A DNA stretch of 64,000 bases from Taxillus chinensis (GCA_023512835.1 JAKCVP010000404.1:60832-124831), one strand, 5' to 3'; shown: positions 9,630-23,073, counted from the first letter of the stretch. The notes: generated by a model from the sequence alone, not told the origin. Numbers and translations: made by a program.

Positions 9630-12443
9630 ATGACCGGCCGCGATTCTGCGGAGCTTGAAGATGACCTCTCGCCTTTGCAGCCAATTCAGGACCTCATGGT
9701 GCTATCCGACGACGAGAACGGCATGATCTATCCACCACCCGCGCATATAGCTGCTCGCCTGCAGCAGAACGGCAATCGTCGCCGCTCTTCCAATGCCTCC
9801 TCTCGTCGCAATTCCCTCTCATCTTCGCACTCGCACCACTCTACGCGTTCGCTCCGCTCCGGCTTCCACACCCACCACGTCGCTCAGCATCTTCGCCGGG
9901 CTTCCATAATCGAGTCAAGGCGACAGAAGCTGGCTGACAGAGCTGCCCATGTTGAACAAGTCCGCTTGCGCGCTGCTCTTGCCAGGGCAGTTCCCCGCGT
10001 TTCGAACACGGAAGAACGTGCACTCGCCGCTCAAGAGGCACGCGAGAAGTACCTCGCCAAAGTGACGGCGCAATGTGCCGAAGAGGTGAATCGCGCTAAG
10101 AAGGTGGCGGAAGAGAACAAGGAACGCAAAGCCGCCGAGGAGAAGAGGGTCCGCTTGGAGATGGAAGCCAAACATGCCGAAGCTGAGAGACGTCGCGCAG
10201 AGTATAGGCGTTCGCCGCGCAAGCTGAGGGCAGCTAGTAACCCCTCGAGCTCGAGCAGCAAGAAGTCGACCGACAACCTCAAGCAGACCCTGTCTGAGGA
10301 GGCAGCCGCGCAGTTGATTCAGCGTTTTTGGAAGAGACGCCGACGCGCTAAGTGGACAAGACAGTTCCTTGACCTAAACTTGAACATCGAGAGGATAAGG
10401 ACCTTGAACTTCATGGAAGCATCTGCGCTGCTCGCAGCAACGGACGTGCTAGAAACCACCGGAGAGCTGATGCGAACGGTGTCTCTGGACGCCGAAGATG
10501 ACCCAGACAAGGCATTTGTCCGTCGATTCCTGAGCGCCTTCATGATCCTTGGGCACCCCATGGATGTGTTCAACAAACACGGGCAGCAAGAGCAAGATTT
10601 GATTGAGAAGGCAAAGGAGCTTCTAATCTCCTTCGAGGCCTTGCTTCCGCAGCTTTCAACATTATCCATGCCTGTCCACGCCGAAGAGCTGCAAACGCTG
10701 GCTCAAGCTCACGCCAGCTACCTTTCTGTGTTTGACGCTTGGAAGACCAAAGATGCCACAGTATTGATCGAGACGATGGTGGATCAATTTGTTGCACTCG
10801 ACTCAATTTGGCAAACAGTCAAGGACGACACACGGGGTGAGGTTGCTCATGACTATCGCGAGGGCATCCGTGACCAACAGGTTATTCTTCTGAGTAAGAT
10901 CAAAAAACTGGCAGGCCCAGACAAGGCCAACTCGATTATCAAGCGCGCGATCCGTGAGAGCAGGAGAGCGCGCACACGCATCCGCCCAGTCGGTGACATT
11001 CGACCACGGCCGATTGCCGGCCCTGACGCTGGCTCGTCAGGCCCCAATTCAGCTTCTGCTGCGCACGAGCTCGACGACCAGGATGCTGCAGGCTCAGCAT
11101 CTGCTCTCGACACTGGAGAATTGTCCCGCATCTTCTCCGTCATTCCGCCAAATCGGGTCCTTGTCCATGAATTGCTCTTTGATAGCAACTACAGGATAGA
11201 GATATCCCCGCATTCAGATGTTCGCAATGCTCTCAATCAGGAGATTTGCAACAGTATGCGTAGAGCCGTCCAAGAGGGCGACGGGACCATCTGGACCTTG
11301 GCGGTTGCTGAGAACATGAGGAAACGACTTCTCAAACTAGTCAAGCCGGGGAACGCAATGCACCGACTGCTCGATGAGGTGCTCGACTTGTCTTACATCA
11401 AGCAGCAGTGTGACCAAGGCGTCTTCTCATACGAGAAATTCTTTGGATTCATGGCTGATATCATGCCCAAACTATGCGCACCAGTCCGAGACGAGGAGGT
11501 GCAGACGCTCGCAAGTGTTCTCAAGTCACCCAACGAAGGCGTGGATGCAATGATTGAGAAACTGTTTGGTCTACTGCACATGATTGACCTCATGTCGCTA
11601 GATTACACCAACTACATGATTCAGCAGGCAGCGCCGACCTTGATCCGAGAAGCATATGGCTACGAAGAACGTATTTTCAGCCAGGAGGTAGAAGCTGGCA
11701 AGATTACGCTTCAGAAGACGAAGCGCTGGTGGCGACATGCGTCTGTCAATGCCATGACGGAGCAGAGCATGCAGGATCTTGCCAGCAACGCCGGCTTTCA
11801 GCGCATCTATGCTCGCGGTCTGGCTGACCTGTGCGTGGCGGTTGGCCCTTTGAGAGACGAAGAGGTGCCGGAAACTCTTGAACTGGACAGGACGCGCTTC
11901 AGCCGTGTCCGCAAGGACGTCCTGCAAATGACGGCGGTCGGGGCGATTCTACTGACGGCGAAGAACTTACTGAAGCGAGACGTGCGGTCTCAATGGAAGC
12001 CAGAGGCCAAGAGAGTCATGGAGGCCCTCAAGGACGGCTTCGATGACCCTGACGGAAACCTTCGTAACCGCATCCTCGCCATCGTCACTACTACCCACGG
12101 CTTACCGCAGTCGTCGCGCGAACAGCTGTCGGGCGTCACAAGCCGCTTCCTGAGTGAATGTGCGCAGAATCGTTTGGCTGATCCAGTCTTAAAGCTTCTG
12201 TTCCAACGGTTGAAGATGCACATTTTCAACCGGCTCGCGGCCACAAGTTCCGTAGAACGCGTCAGGGTTGCAAGTACGGCGAGCGAAGGATTGGCAAACA
12301 TTGGATTATCAGAATTTATAGGGCATGTGGGTGACCTCTCGGAAGAGCTGACCAAAGTCATCACCATTGATCAGCGATCACACGGTACATGGTACAGGCA
12401 AATTGCGGAAGAGCTGGAGCGCATTGGTGCGTCGGAGGCGTAG
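9630..12443 (+). CDS. TCP11 (T-complex 11) / Sok1-like protein
   Basis: Single exon, 937 aa. The start at 9630 gives 'MTGRDSAELEDDLSP'; the upstream open frame is leader-like. The N-terminus is Ser/Arg/His-rich. A long charged coiled coil follows (about residues 95-200, rich in A, E, K, R), then an IQ-like 'AAQLIQRFWKRRRRAKW', then a large helical region. That region includes 'LGHPMDVFNKHGQQEQDL' and continues to the C-terminus, which fits the T-complex 11 fold. Yeast Sok1, the best studied fungal member, suppresses loss of cAMP-dependent protein kinase, so a role in PKA-linked growth or development is a reasonable inference from the family. No membrane segments are seen. Codon use and length fit the family. 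Confidence 0.85.
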   Translation: MTGRDSAELEDDLSPLQPIQDLMVLSDDENGMIYPPPAHIAARLQQNGNRRRSSNASSRRNSLSSSHSHHSTRSLRSGFHTHHVAQHLRRASIIESRRQKLADRAAHVEQVRLRAALARAVPRVSNTEERALAAQEAREKYLAKVTAQCAEEVNRAKKVAEENKERKAAEEKRVRLEMEAKHAEAERRRAEYRRSPRKLRAASNPSSSSSKKSTDNLKQTLSEEAAAQLIQRFWKRRRRAKWTRQFLDLNLNIERIRTLNFMEASALLAATDVLETTGELMRTVSLDAEDDPDKAFVRRFLSAFMILGHPMDVFNKHGQQEQDLIEKAKELLISFEALLPQLSTLSMPVHAEELQTLAQAHASYLSVFDAWKTKDATVLIETMVDQFVALDSIWQTVKDDTRGEVAHDYREGIRDQQVILLSKIKKLAGPDKANSIIKRAIRESRRARTRIRPVGDIRPRPIAGPDAGSSGPNSASAAHELDDQDAAGSASALDTGELSRIFSVIPPNRVLVHELLFDSNYRIEISPHSDVRNALNQEICNSMRRAVQEGDGTIWTLAVAENMRKRLLKLVKPGNAMHRLLDEVLDLSYIKQQCDQGVFSYEKFFGFMADIMPKLCAPVRDEEVQTLASVLKSPNEGVDAMIEKLFGLLHMIDLMSLDYTNYMIQQAAPTLIREAYGYEERIFSQEVEAGKITLQKTKRWWRHASVNAMTEQSMQDLASNAGFQRIYARGLADLCVAVGPLRDEEVPETLELDRTRFSRVRKDVLQMTAVGAILLTAKNLLKRDVRSQWKPEAKRVMEALKDGFDDPDGNLRNRILAIVTTTHGLPQSSREQLSGVTSRFLSECAQNRLADPVLKLLFQRLKMHIFNRLAATSSVERVRVASTASEGLANIGLSEFIGHVGDLSEELTKVITIDQRSHGTWYRQIAEELERIGASEA

Positions 12444-12821
12444 ACATGGGTGTCTTTTCTTGCATTTTCAACGGATCAGGTAGGACTGGAGTTCTTTGGT
12501 GGTGGGATTGAGGTTCCTGTGTGTTGGCCCTTCTCTCAAGGTATGGGTTTTGGATGAATGTGCATTGTGGAGTTTGTCTCGTCACCGGCTACGAAGCATT
12601 GATAATGATCATGGGTGACCATTTTACGAAGCAGCTTTTTTCCTGTTGTTTGCTTGTGAGTGGAGTGTACTGACATGGATGCATTGAACATGAATGCTTG
12701 AAACACCCGCAAAAGCGATAGCATGACGTAACTACTCATGGCCTGGCTTTAGATGCTGCGTCTTCGCAGGACGCACTGCAGCAGGAACACCGCCATATCA
12801 CACACAGAAGAAGACGGGAAA
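12444..12821. promoter_or_regulatory. intergenic region upstream of the aldo/keto reductase gene
   Basis: No coding signal. It holds the 3' UTR of the TCP11-like gene and the promoter of the reductase gene. Confidence 0.5.
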
Positions 12822-13803
12822 ATGGCCTCAAATACAATCGGCCTGGCCACTGTAGTCAAGGTAGGCAGGTCGACGTGATGTATGCAGACCTGACCCACTG
12901 ACTGCACATAGCTCTCCAATGGCTTGACCATGCCGCAGATCCAGCTCGGACTCTACATGATGTCTGGCAAAGAAGTCACCGTGGCGGTCAAGAATGCGCT
13001 CGCAGTAGGCTACCGCGCGTTCGACAGCGCGCAAATGTACGGCAACGAGCGGGAATGTGGCAAGGCGATCAAGGACTTTCTGGCCAGCGACCAGAACACA
13101 GAGGGTCTGAAGCGCGAGGACATCCACTACACCAGCAAGCTCAGCAGTAACGGCACTTCGGTAGACCAAGTGCGCAAGTCCATCACTCGATCGGTGCAGG
13201 CATGCGGGCTGGGATACATTGATCTCTTCTTGCTGCATAGTCCCTACGGCGGGCCAGAGGCTCGACTGACGAGCTGGAAGGCTCTCGAGGGCGCAGTCAA
13301 GGACGGAGAAGTCAAGTCGGCAGGCATCAGCAACTTTGGCGTCCGGCATGTACGTTGATCGCTTCGCATCTTCCCCCAATTCATGTGTTCGACGCAAGAC
13401 TAACGAGATCCAGATCGAGGAGCTGATGGCTTCGAAGCCAGAGGTCAGGCCAGTCGTCAACCAGATCGAGGTGCATCCGTTCAACACGCGCACCGACATT
13501 CGCGAGGCATCGAGCAAGCACGGCATGGTAGTCGAGGCGTATGCTCCCCTGGCTCGGGCGCTGCGGATGAAGCACCCTCAGGTGGTGTCGCTCGCAAACA
13601 AGTACGCGTGCACGCCTGGACAGCTGCTGGTGCGCTGGTCAGTCCAGCACGCACTCGTCCCACTGCCCAAGACGGCGCGCAAGGAGCGCTTGGCCGAGAA
13701 CGGAAATGTCGGCTTCTTCACCATCGCCGGCGACGACATGCGGGCGCTGGATGCTCTGGACGAGTATCTGGTGACTGACTGGGACCCTGTTGACTGCGCC
13801 TAG
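12822..13803 (+). CDS. aldo/keto reductase (NADPH-dependent)
   Basis: Three exons: 12822-12860, 12912-13349 and 13414-13803; 288 aa, the usual length for a short AKR. Donors are GTAGGC and GTACGT; acceptors are TAG and CAG. The second intron has a CTAAC branch site. The TIM-barrel signatures are present: 'GYRAFDSAQMYGNE', 'LFLLHSPYG', 'SAGISNFGV' and 'VVNQIEVHPF'. From these I place the catalytic tetrad at D51, Y56, K89 and H122. A C-terminal 'PLPKTARKERLAEN' is the NADP-binding region of the family. It probably reduces small aldehydes, ketones or sugars (Gcy1/Ypr1-like), but the substrate cannot be read from sequence. It has no visible signal peptide and is presumably cytosolic. Confidence 0.9.
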
Positions 13804-14247
13804 GTGCGTTTAGAGTTGGGCCCTACATATAGTATGTGTCAGAAGTACTAGAAATGTATGAGATCCAAGGGTCGGTATGCGAGATGGGCCGTCTGCAGCG
13901 CCGTGCGTGCGGTATCGGATGGGGCTGAGGCTGCTAGTCCAGCGTCTGGCTCTCACTAGCTGCGTCGTCAAGCTTTCCATGAAGATAAGACCCTCCACAG
14001 GCCAATTACAGCGGTTGCTGCTGCGTCACCAATTGCTCTGGATCTTCGCTCCCATTGAAAAAAACATCACACACGGCCATGACGTCCTGCTTCTGGGCGC
14101 GCCCAGCTCGCGTGAGCCAGCCCGCCAGCAACCTGGTTGACTAGGAACTCTTTCCTGCCTCACTGTTTCTCTTCTCCGCATCACCTCGTCTCGACGAACA
14201 GAAGAAAAGCTGCACCTTCTTCACAACCCCCCAAAACAACCGCAATC
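13804..14247. promoter_or_regulatory. upstream region of the NADP-glutamate dehydrogenase gene
   Basis: No gene seen. The last 100 nt before the start codon are CT/CA-rich, as in highly expressed fungal genes. Confidence 0.5.
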
Positions 14248-15817
<1,570 letters not shown>

Positions 15818-17308
15818 ATGTCCTGACGCAACACACGACTCTTGTGTGCGGGATTTAACGATTATGATATGGTATGGATAGACGACCTGCGTCGGAACGA
15901 AGAGACCTAGATATGCGGCGTCCGGTATAGCAACTCATTTTTCATTGCGTGAATGAATATATTACAGCCAACCTCCAGTATGTTTCTCCGTATCGTGTTG
16001 TGCTGTGTTTGGAAGTGAAGTCAGTGTCAATGCGTGTTTGTTTTCTTCACTCACATATGCGCCTTTTAATCTACACTACAAACTCCGGCTCAGGTTGCTC
16101 AAGAACGGTATGCCATGATGGAATGAGCATGATCCCAAACAAGACTAGGTCTGCCTTATCACTTGATAGAGCGATGGATCTGAGTTCGCGTCAAAAGAAG
16201 CCACTCTACGCCAAAGGGACTCGATGCAGTCGGGAGCAGTGTAGTTGGTGGTAGTGGGGTGGAACGGACTGAGGTTTGTAGAGTGGAGACGCTGGCACTG
16301 GCACTGGCACCTTAATGAGATCTACCTGGTACTTTGTGCTTCGTACTTTGCATATATCCGTGATATCTTCCAATCTTTATACACACAGTAATGAATGCTC
16401 TTTTGAGGAACGATCTACAGCACACACTCACGACACCACGCCCCACCAGCCCACTTGGCGCTCATTTCAGCCGGCATCTGGCACCTACCATCTGGCACTT
16501 TGCGGTCGAAGGCATTGATTTTTTTTCTGGGGCGTTTCGCGTCCAGCTTGCTGCTGATTCCGTCGCTCAGTCACTGGACCTCAAGTCATCTCTCCATCTG
16601 CAAGGATGCCGGTAGCCGAAACCGCTCGCCCTGCCCGCCCACAAATTTCTTAGGTGTCTACATGCATCTAATCATATTCACCTGATTTCCTCTTCTTTCG
16701 TCAAGTATTTATTTCAAGGTAACTTAGTGATTGGATTCCTATCTGGATCTCCTTTTGCCTGTCTTCTTCGCAGATCGCACACTCTTGGCCCGGGACCAGT
16801 TGAATTTTGGACTTGCTGTTTGCACGCAGCGCGCTAGACACAGTAGGCTCGACACTGGACCGCTTGAATCACCTTGCGCGCTTCATCCGCAGCTTGCTCT
16901 CAGTACCTCACCCCTGTCCTGCATCGTAGTCTTCACGACAATCTCGATCCTACCTACCTAACACTGTCCCTGGAGTCTCTGCCGATCATCGCAGAGCTTG
17001 AACCGCATCGAACAGCAAAGTTACCCAACGCCAAACACCGAGCAAAACCCACACGACTCGTGCGCCGAGCCTCAACTTCGACGTCAACTTCGATTGTCTG
17101 TCTACCTGATCTTTATCTGCCTACCAAGCAGCTACCTGGCCACCTACAGCACCTTGCCCTCCTTCCGTCTGGCTCCGGACCCCCCTGGACCCTGACCGCG
17201 ACCACTACCCCTACCGGATGATGCGCCAGCGCACATAGGCCTCGCACTCAGACAGATTCTCACTCAAGATTAAGAGTAATACTAGTACTCTGCGTGAGGC
17301 AAAGCAAC
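15818..17308. promoter_or_regulatory. 1.5-kb intergenic region before the MFS transporter
   Basis: No supported gene. It contains three tandem TGGCAC units at 16293-16310 and a C-rich, pyrimidine-biased stretch from about 16880 to 17230 that is probably the promoter and long leader of the transporter. Confidence 0.5.
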
Positions 17309-20050
17309 ATGCAGTCGTCTACCAAGGATGCCGCGCCCGCCGATGCCCATGCACATGCTGGTGTCGGTGCCGACGCAGGTACCGCAGCAGCAGCTACATC
17401 TCCGCCAGCCTCGAGTTCGCCCGCCGCTTCTTCAGCCGAACTCAAGACTGCCCGAGATCAGAATGTCGATCCAGAAGCTGTGGCCGATGCGCTCACAAGT
17501 CCGGTGATTTACACTGAGGAAGACGAGAAAAGGGTCGTGAGAAAACTGGATCGGAATCTCATGCCGTTGGTTTGGGTTGTTCGTATGTTGTCTCTTCTAC
17601 TCTTTCTTTTGCGCTTTCTCCTCCTCTTCTTCTTGTCTGCTTCTGTTCGGAGTGGGTGTATAAAAAGCACTGGACTGACGAGCTGCAGTTCTCCTGGCAT
17701 CCCTCGATCGCTCGAATATTGGCAATGCCTACACTGCTGGCATGGGCAAAGAACTCAAACTCAGCAGTCCAGATTACCAATGGCTTCTGACCATCTTTTA
17801 TATTGTAAGTGCAGACTCGCCTAGGCGACTTTCTCTCTCGACTTGAGCTGGTCATTTTTGTACACACCTTCCACGACGCCTAATAAGCTTGGCTAAAGCT
17901 TAGCGACGTTTGCGCATCAACTTCATCCCCACCGACATCCAGTACCCAAAGCATCAGCTTACAAGGCTGCAAATGAAACCACAACAATGGCCACCACAGC
18001 CCCAAAAGACCAAGACCCAGACCCAAACCAGAGCGCAACCGCAACTAACGCACCGCAAAAGGCCTACATCCTCTTTGAAGTAAACATTCTCCTCTACAAA
18101 TTTCTCCCCCCACACCGCGTCCTAGCAAGCGTAGTCTTCCTCTGGGGCCTAGCCGCGACCCTCCAATCCGCCGCGCAAAACTGGTCCGGCATGATGGCCC
18201 TACGCTTCATCCTCGGCGCAGCAGAAGCAACCGCTGGGCCGGGCATCGTCTACCTTCTTTCGTTCTTCTACATGCGCCACGAACTCGGCCTGCGCTGCGG
18301 CCTGTACTTTAGCTCTGCCGCGCTGGCGAGCTGTTTTGCGGGTGCGCTGGCGTATGGGCTTACCAGCGCCAAGCATAGTGCGCTTGCGCCGTGGCGGCTG
18401 CTGTTTCTTGTCGAGGGGGTGCCGACGCTTATTCTTGCGCCGTTTGTTTGGTTTTTCTTGCCGGATAGTCCGCCTACTGCGCGGTTTTTGAATGCTGGTA
18501 TGTTGACCTTTTCATCTTTGTTTCTCGTCCTCTTCTTCTGTGTCTGTCTGGTTCATATGCCTTGACGAGAGACGCTAGAGATGAGAACGTGACGGGAGAC
18601 AATATGCTGACTAGTCACTTTCTACTACAGAGGAAAAGAGGATCGCTGCCTCGCGAAATGTCAAGCAGGCTGGCGCTGAAGTGCGCATTGGCAAGATTGA
18701 CTGGAAGGGTGTGCTCGGTGTGCTCACGGATGTAAAGGCCTGGCTCTGTGCAGTAAGCTTTTTTACGCAAATTCCACCCCTTTCTAATTTCCCGGCAGTC
18801 TTATTTGTTTGCCTTATGAAACTATCAAGACTGCAGAGGCCGCAGAGATGCAATCCTCTAGCAGACCATGAACACCAACCTCCATTTCCCCTCCCTCACC
18901 TCCCCCCTCCCTCGCACAACACCAAAAGCTAACCACCCCTTCCCATCTCAACAGCTAATGTATTTCTCGATGAACACATCCTACTCCTCCCTCCCAGTCT
19001 ACTTGCCAACCCTCATCAAAGAGCTAGGCTACTCAAGCATCAACGCCCAAGGTCTCACAGCCCCGCCCTACCTCCTCGCCTTCATCGTCACCATTCTATC
19101 GACCTGGTCCGCCGACCGTACGCGCCAGCGCGGCCTGCACGTTATTGCGCTCAGCTGTATCGGGGGAATCGGGTATCTGCTGCTCGCGACTACGGAGTCA
19201 GTTGGCGCGCGCTATGCTGGCGTATATTTCGCTGCTGGGGGGGGATATTCCCTGCTATTGCGAATGTTTTGCCTTGGGTTATGAGTATGTTTCATTCCTT
19301 TTTTGGTCCTCGGTTCGCTCGAAGGGGTTCCGTTTCGAAAGATGAAAATCCGGTTTGTGCTTGAGCAAACATCCTTCAAGAGCGATTCAGCCTTTCGCCA
19401 AGCAGATCTTGCATTTCCTCCGCTGGAGAAAACAAAAGCTTCGCTGTGCAGAAAACAATCAAAAATAAACAGAATCAGCGTGCTAACATGGGCGAATAGA
19501 TATTCAAAAATCCGATACTGGAAGAGGCGCGGGTGTAATGCTATTAAATTTAGTCGGTATGTTTTCTTCTCATTCTTCTCATTCATTCTTTCCTTCTTTT
19601 TCCTTCTTCTGTCCCTTTTCCATTTCACTTCTCCGACTCTGAAATCTCGTTGTTTTCGTCTACATGTGGAAAGGAACCCTCTCCCCACACCATCCAAACT
19701 AACCCTCTCCCCTCCCAGGCCAATGCGGTCCCCTCCTCGGCACACGTCTGTACCCAGCCACGGAAAAACCACACTATACAAAAGGCCACTCCATCTGCGC
19801 TGCATTTTTGTTTTTCAACGCGCTGCTCGCGCTGACACTGCGTACGATCTGCTTGCTTGAGAATAAAAAACTCGATAAAAAGTACGGGAGTGTGCAGGAG
19901 ATACGACGGAGGAAGGAGGCTGCTTTGGGTGTGGTCGCTGATGGGACTGGGCTAAATAAGACTGAAGCGGACGCGGCGAACGCTACGCAAGCTCAGACAA
20001 ATGGTGTCGCGCTGGAAAATTGGAGTGAAGAGTTTCGATATGTGCTTTGA
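17309..20050 (+). CDS. Dal5-type MFS transporter (anion:cation symporter), with an apparent one-base frameshift
   Basis: Seven exons: 17309-17582, 17689-17804, 18062-18497, 18631-18752, 18955-19284, 19500-19556 and 19719-20050; about 555 aa if corrected. The family signature 'SLDRSNIGNAYTAGM' follows the first intron. Later come 'LRFILGAAEATAGPG' and 'NLVGQCGPLLGTRLYP', and the hydrophobic spacing of a 12-helix carrier. Members move allantoate, nicotinate, pantothenate or similar anions with protons across the plasma membrane; the substrate here is unknown. In exon 5 a run of eight G (19237-19244) breaks the frame. With nine G (or six) the protein continues as 'IFPAIANVLPWVM' and the downstream exons join in phase. 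As written the frame stops at 19284. Either the assembly lost a G or the gene is inactive in this strain. Most introns here are longer (up to 257 nt) than elsewhere in the window. Confidence 0.82.
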
Positions 20051-20515
20051 TATTGGGAGAGAAGAGAGGAAAAAGGGGGCAAGGAAGGAAGATGATACAT
20101 CGGTACCTGCAGGGGGAGAAAGAAGGGAAAGAAAAAAGGCACAGCGGGAAAAGGAAGATTAAAGGTAGGTATAGTGAGAAAAGGGGAGGGAGAAGCTACA
20201 TACAGTGAACAAGTCATGACTTACCTACCCCTTACCACACATAACCCTCGAGAGATCCTCGAGCAATCCTGTCAATTTTACATACCCTCGTCATTGCATT
20301 ACTCCAGCAAAATTTAAGGACTTTTCAATCGTCAGTCAGAGTATATACATTAGGTACGCGCGACCGCCAAACCCCTTCTGTCTTTAAAATCCCAACGTCG
20401 TCATTCTTAAATCCTGAATTCATCATCGACGTGAATCGATGGAGAAATCCTCATTTCAATACGCTCTTGTACACACACACACACATACACACATATACTA
20501 GCTATTATCCTAGGC

Positions 20516-20566
20516 CTACCTACCTACCTACCTACATAGCTACATAGCTACATACCTACCTACACC
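20516..20566. repeat. CTAC tetranucleotide repeat with ATAG variants
   Basis: Tandem CTAC units with interspersed CTACATAG units, directly after an AC/AT-rich run. Confidence 0.8.
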
Positions 20567-20860
20567 CCATTCCAACACGAATCTCACAGTATGCTTTTAT
20601 CAGAGTCAGAGTACCCTGGCTCTATGTACTAAATATTTCTAAAATACCCCTTCGCTCTACTAGATATTCCCGAACATACCCTGGCTTTTAATCTATATAT
20701 ATATATACACACCTAAGGTAATCAAGAATACAATCCCTTGGAAAAGCAGAGTCACTTCACAGTCTGATATTCATAGAGGAGTAGAAAGAGCGACTCGATC
20801 GCCAAGCCTGGCCTGGCCTAGCCAAGCGAAGTAGAGAACAGAAAAGAAAAGGAAAAGCAA

Positions 20861-20940
20861 AGAAGAGGAGAAGAAGAAGAAGAAGAAGAAAAAAAAGAGA
20901 AAAGAAAGAAAAGCAGGGGAAAAGAGGAAAAAAAAGGGGG
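20861..20940. repeat. GAA/AAG purine tract
   Basis: About 80 nt of almost pure purine on the plus strand, including six or more GAA units near 20873-20892. Confidence 0.8.
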
Positions 20941-21097
20941 GTCAAGTTGATAGCTTAGAGTACATAACATGGCTTACCCCGTTACTCTCGGTCGAATCGA
21001 AGAAGGAAATGGACGATGAGTACTATACAGTACCTACGTTACTATGCGATGCAACATGTTGTGATGCAATGAAAATATATTACAGTACAACATATTC

Positions 21098-21155
21098 AAT
21101 GCAATGCAATGCAATGCAATGAAATGGGATAAGATGGGATGGGATGGGGTCCAAG
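21098..21155. repeat. CAATG and GGGAT pentanucleotide repeats
   Basis: About five CAATG units are followed by AAATGGGAT/AAGATGGGAT units, forming a composite pentanucleotide repeat. Confidence 0.8.
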
Positions 21156-21829
21156 TAAATATTTTAGCAGAGTCATTAGATCCTCAAGTCAACAGAAAGA
21201 GCCATCAGGGTCCAAGTGCAGGTAAGTACGAGCAAGCAAAGAACAGACCTCACGTCCAGTCAAGAGGTCAAAGGCAGCGACAAGACCAGAAGAGACCTAG
21301 AGCAAAGGAAATAAGAAAACACACAAGTTTCTCAGCAACGCCGACTCATTGCATGAAAAAAAAGGTTAGGTAGATGGACAGTACGCAGAGCAGTCCTCGG
21401 CCCGTTACATCGCAGTGTTCATCAGCGACCTGGAAAACCAGAGCAGACCTAGACATAAACGTTGAACCTGAACCTGTCTTTGGACATGAAGCTGAGGCTG
21501 AACCTCCACGTCCTTGGGTTGTCTCCCACATGCAGTTCGATTTCCCCTTTTTGGCAATCCTTTCCCCCTAGTAGCATCATTTACAGCCCATCGACGGGGC
21601 AGGTCCAAACAAGGGACCAATGCCATGCCATTGCAATCCAGCTCCTTCAAAAGTCCATTCCAGCCCAGAGCCTACAAAAGAAAAGGGGAGAACAGTTGAC
21701 GCAGCGCAGACGACGAGCGAAGCGAGCCAAAGAAGAAAGCGGAGGACCAAAGAAAAAGTCAAAAAACCCATATCGTTATCATATCTATGAGTCATTTCTC
21801 ACTTTCTCTCCCCTTGTGCTCTGCTTCGT

Positions 21830-22997
21830 CTACGCCTCGGCCTTCTCGTCATCCTCAGCCAGAGCCTGGCGCTTGGCCTCGATGCGCTCTGCCCTTCTCT
21901 CGCGAGCGGCCTTGGTCTTTGCGCGCTTGGCGTCCATTTCTTCCTTGATGGTGCGGGCACGTTGCTTCTCGGCCTTGGCGCGGTGAATCTGTTGGAGAGA
22001 CAAATGTTAGCCGGCTGATCATTTCTATAATTGGGTCACGACGATGGTGTACAATGACATTGGCCATTGAATCATCCGCAACAGTACTTGGCGGCCAAGA
22101 GAGATGGGGACAAAACGTACGTGCTCAACAAGCGCACGCTTGTGCTTGAAGGTGTTACCCTTGCTGGACTTGTACAGCTCGTGGTAGAGGTGCTTGTCGA
22201 TCTTGCCGGAGGCACGGTACTTGACTAGGAGACGGCGGAGGACACGAAGACGGCGCATCCATTGGACTTCACTGTTGGAGAGAAAAAGAGTCAGCAAACG
22301 TCCTCTTCTGTCTCACAGACATTCAACCAAAAGCGGCCCCAAGAGTCCTCAAAGTCATGATCTCATCGCTCTCTCATTGCCTTCCCCATGACCGCGCCTT
22401 TAAGCGTCTTTCACTCCCCTTGCCATGACTACTGAGACCTCCTGAAAGACGCCGCTTGGGATTGAAGCGGAAACGGTGTAACGCACCTGGGCATACGAGC
22501 CTCAGCAGTACCCTTCCTCTTACCGAAACCACGGTGGCGACCGATGCGGCGGGCAGCGGTCAACTCACGGGCACGAGAGCGAGAGTGGGTAGTGACGGGC
22601 TTGCGGATAATAAGGCCATCAGACACAAGCTTGCGAATGGTCTGACGAGAGTTGGCGTTGGAGATCTCGTTGACCTCGTTGGGGTCGAGCCAAATCTTGC
22701 GCTTGCCGCATCCAACGACGGAGGCCGCGAGGCGCTTCTGGGTGCGTAGGTTGACCCTGTATACGTCAATGTGTTAGCCTTTGCTCTCTTTAAGATTTCC
22801 TCAACTTCTCATCATGGGCTGTGTATGTGCGTGTGGCCGGGGACGACGGGGTGGCCGACAAAGAATTCGTCGTGACCTGAGTGGTGTCTCGATTTATAGA
22901 TGCTCTTCAGAAGGCTCTCGGTGTAGCGCACATGGGTGTATTGCCGCCTCGGAGGGAGATGTGCTTGATTTGCGAAATTGAGATTGGTTTCTTACAT
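21830..22997 (-). CDS. RPL19: 60S ribosomal protein L19 (eL19)
   Basis: Complement of exons 21830-21988, 22121-22271, 22487-22756 and 22996-22997; 193 aa. The start codon is split. Exon 1 contributes only AT (22996-22997) and the G comes from exon 2 after a 239-nt intron (donor GTAAGA, acceptor CAG), giving '[16 protein letters not shown]'. The family sequence continues with '[18 protein letters not shown]', '[12 protein letters not shown]', '[14 protein letters not shown]' and '[19 protein letters not shown]', ending in a basic helical tail. It is a structural protein of the large ribosomal subunit, near the polypeptide exit side. Introns 1-3 all have consensus borders and keep phase. A short orphan gene is divergent from it only 76 bp away. 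Confidence 0.96.
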
Positions 22998-23073
22998 TTT
23001 GCTTGACGATGGCCGTGCCTGCTGTGGTTAGTATAATCGATGACAAGAAAGAGCCCGTCTCGTCGTGGAGGGG

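Larger units (their letters stand above)
20051..21829. other. 1.8-kb intergenic region between convergent genes, rich in simple repeats
   Basis: It lies between two gene 3' ends, so promoters are not expected, yet it is long. It holds several simple repeats: purine-rich tracts (20070-20170 and 20835-20940), AC repeats (20478-20500), CTAC repeats (about 20516-20566) and CAATG/GGGAT repeats (21098-21155). No coding exon is supported. Confidence 0.55.

Noticed and set aside
12828..13526. Minus frame of 232 codons opposite the aldo/keto reductase
   Set aside because: Antisense shadow; the plus strand has the full catalytic tetrad and family motifs.
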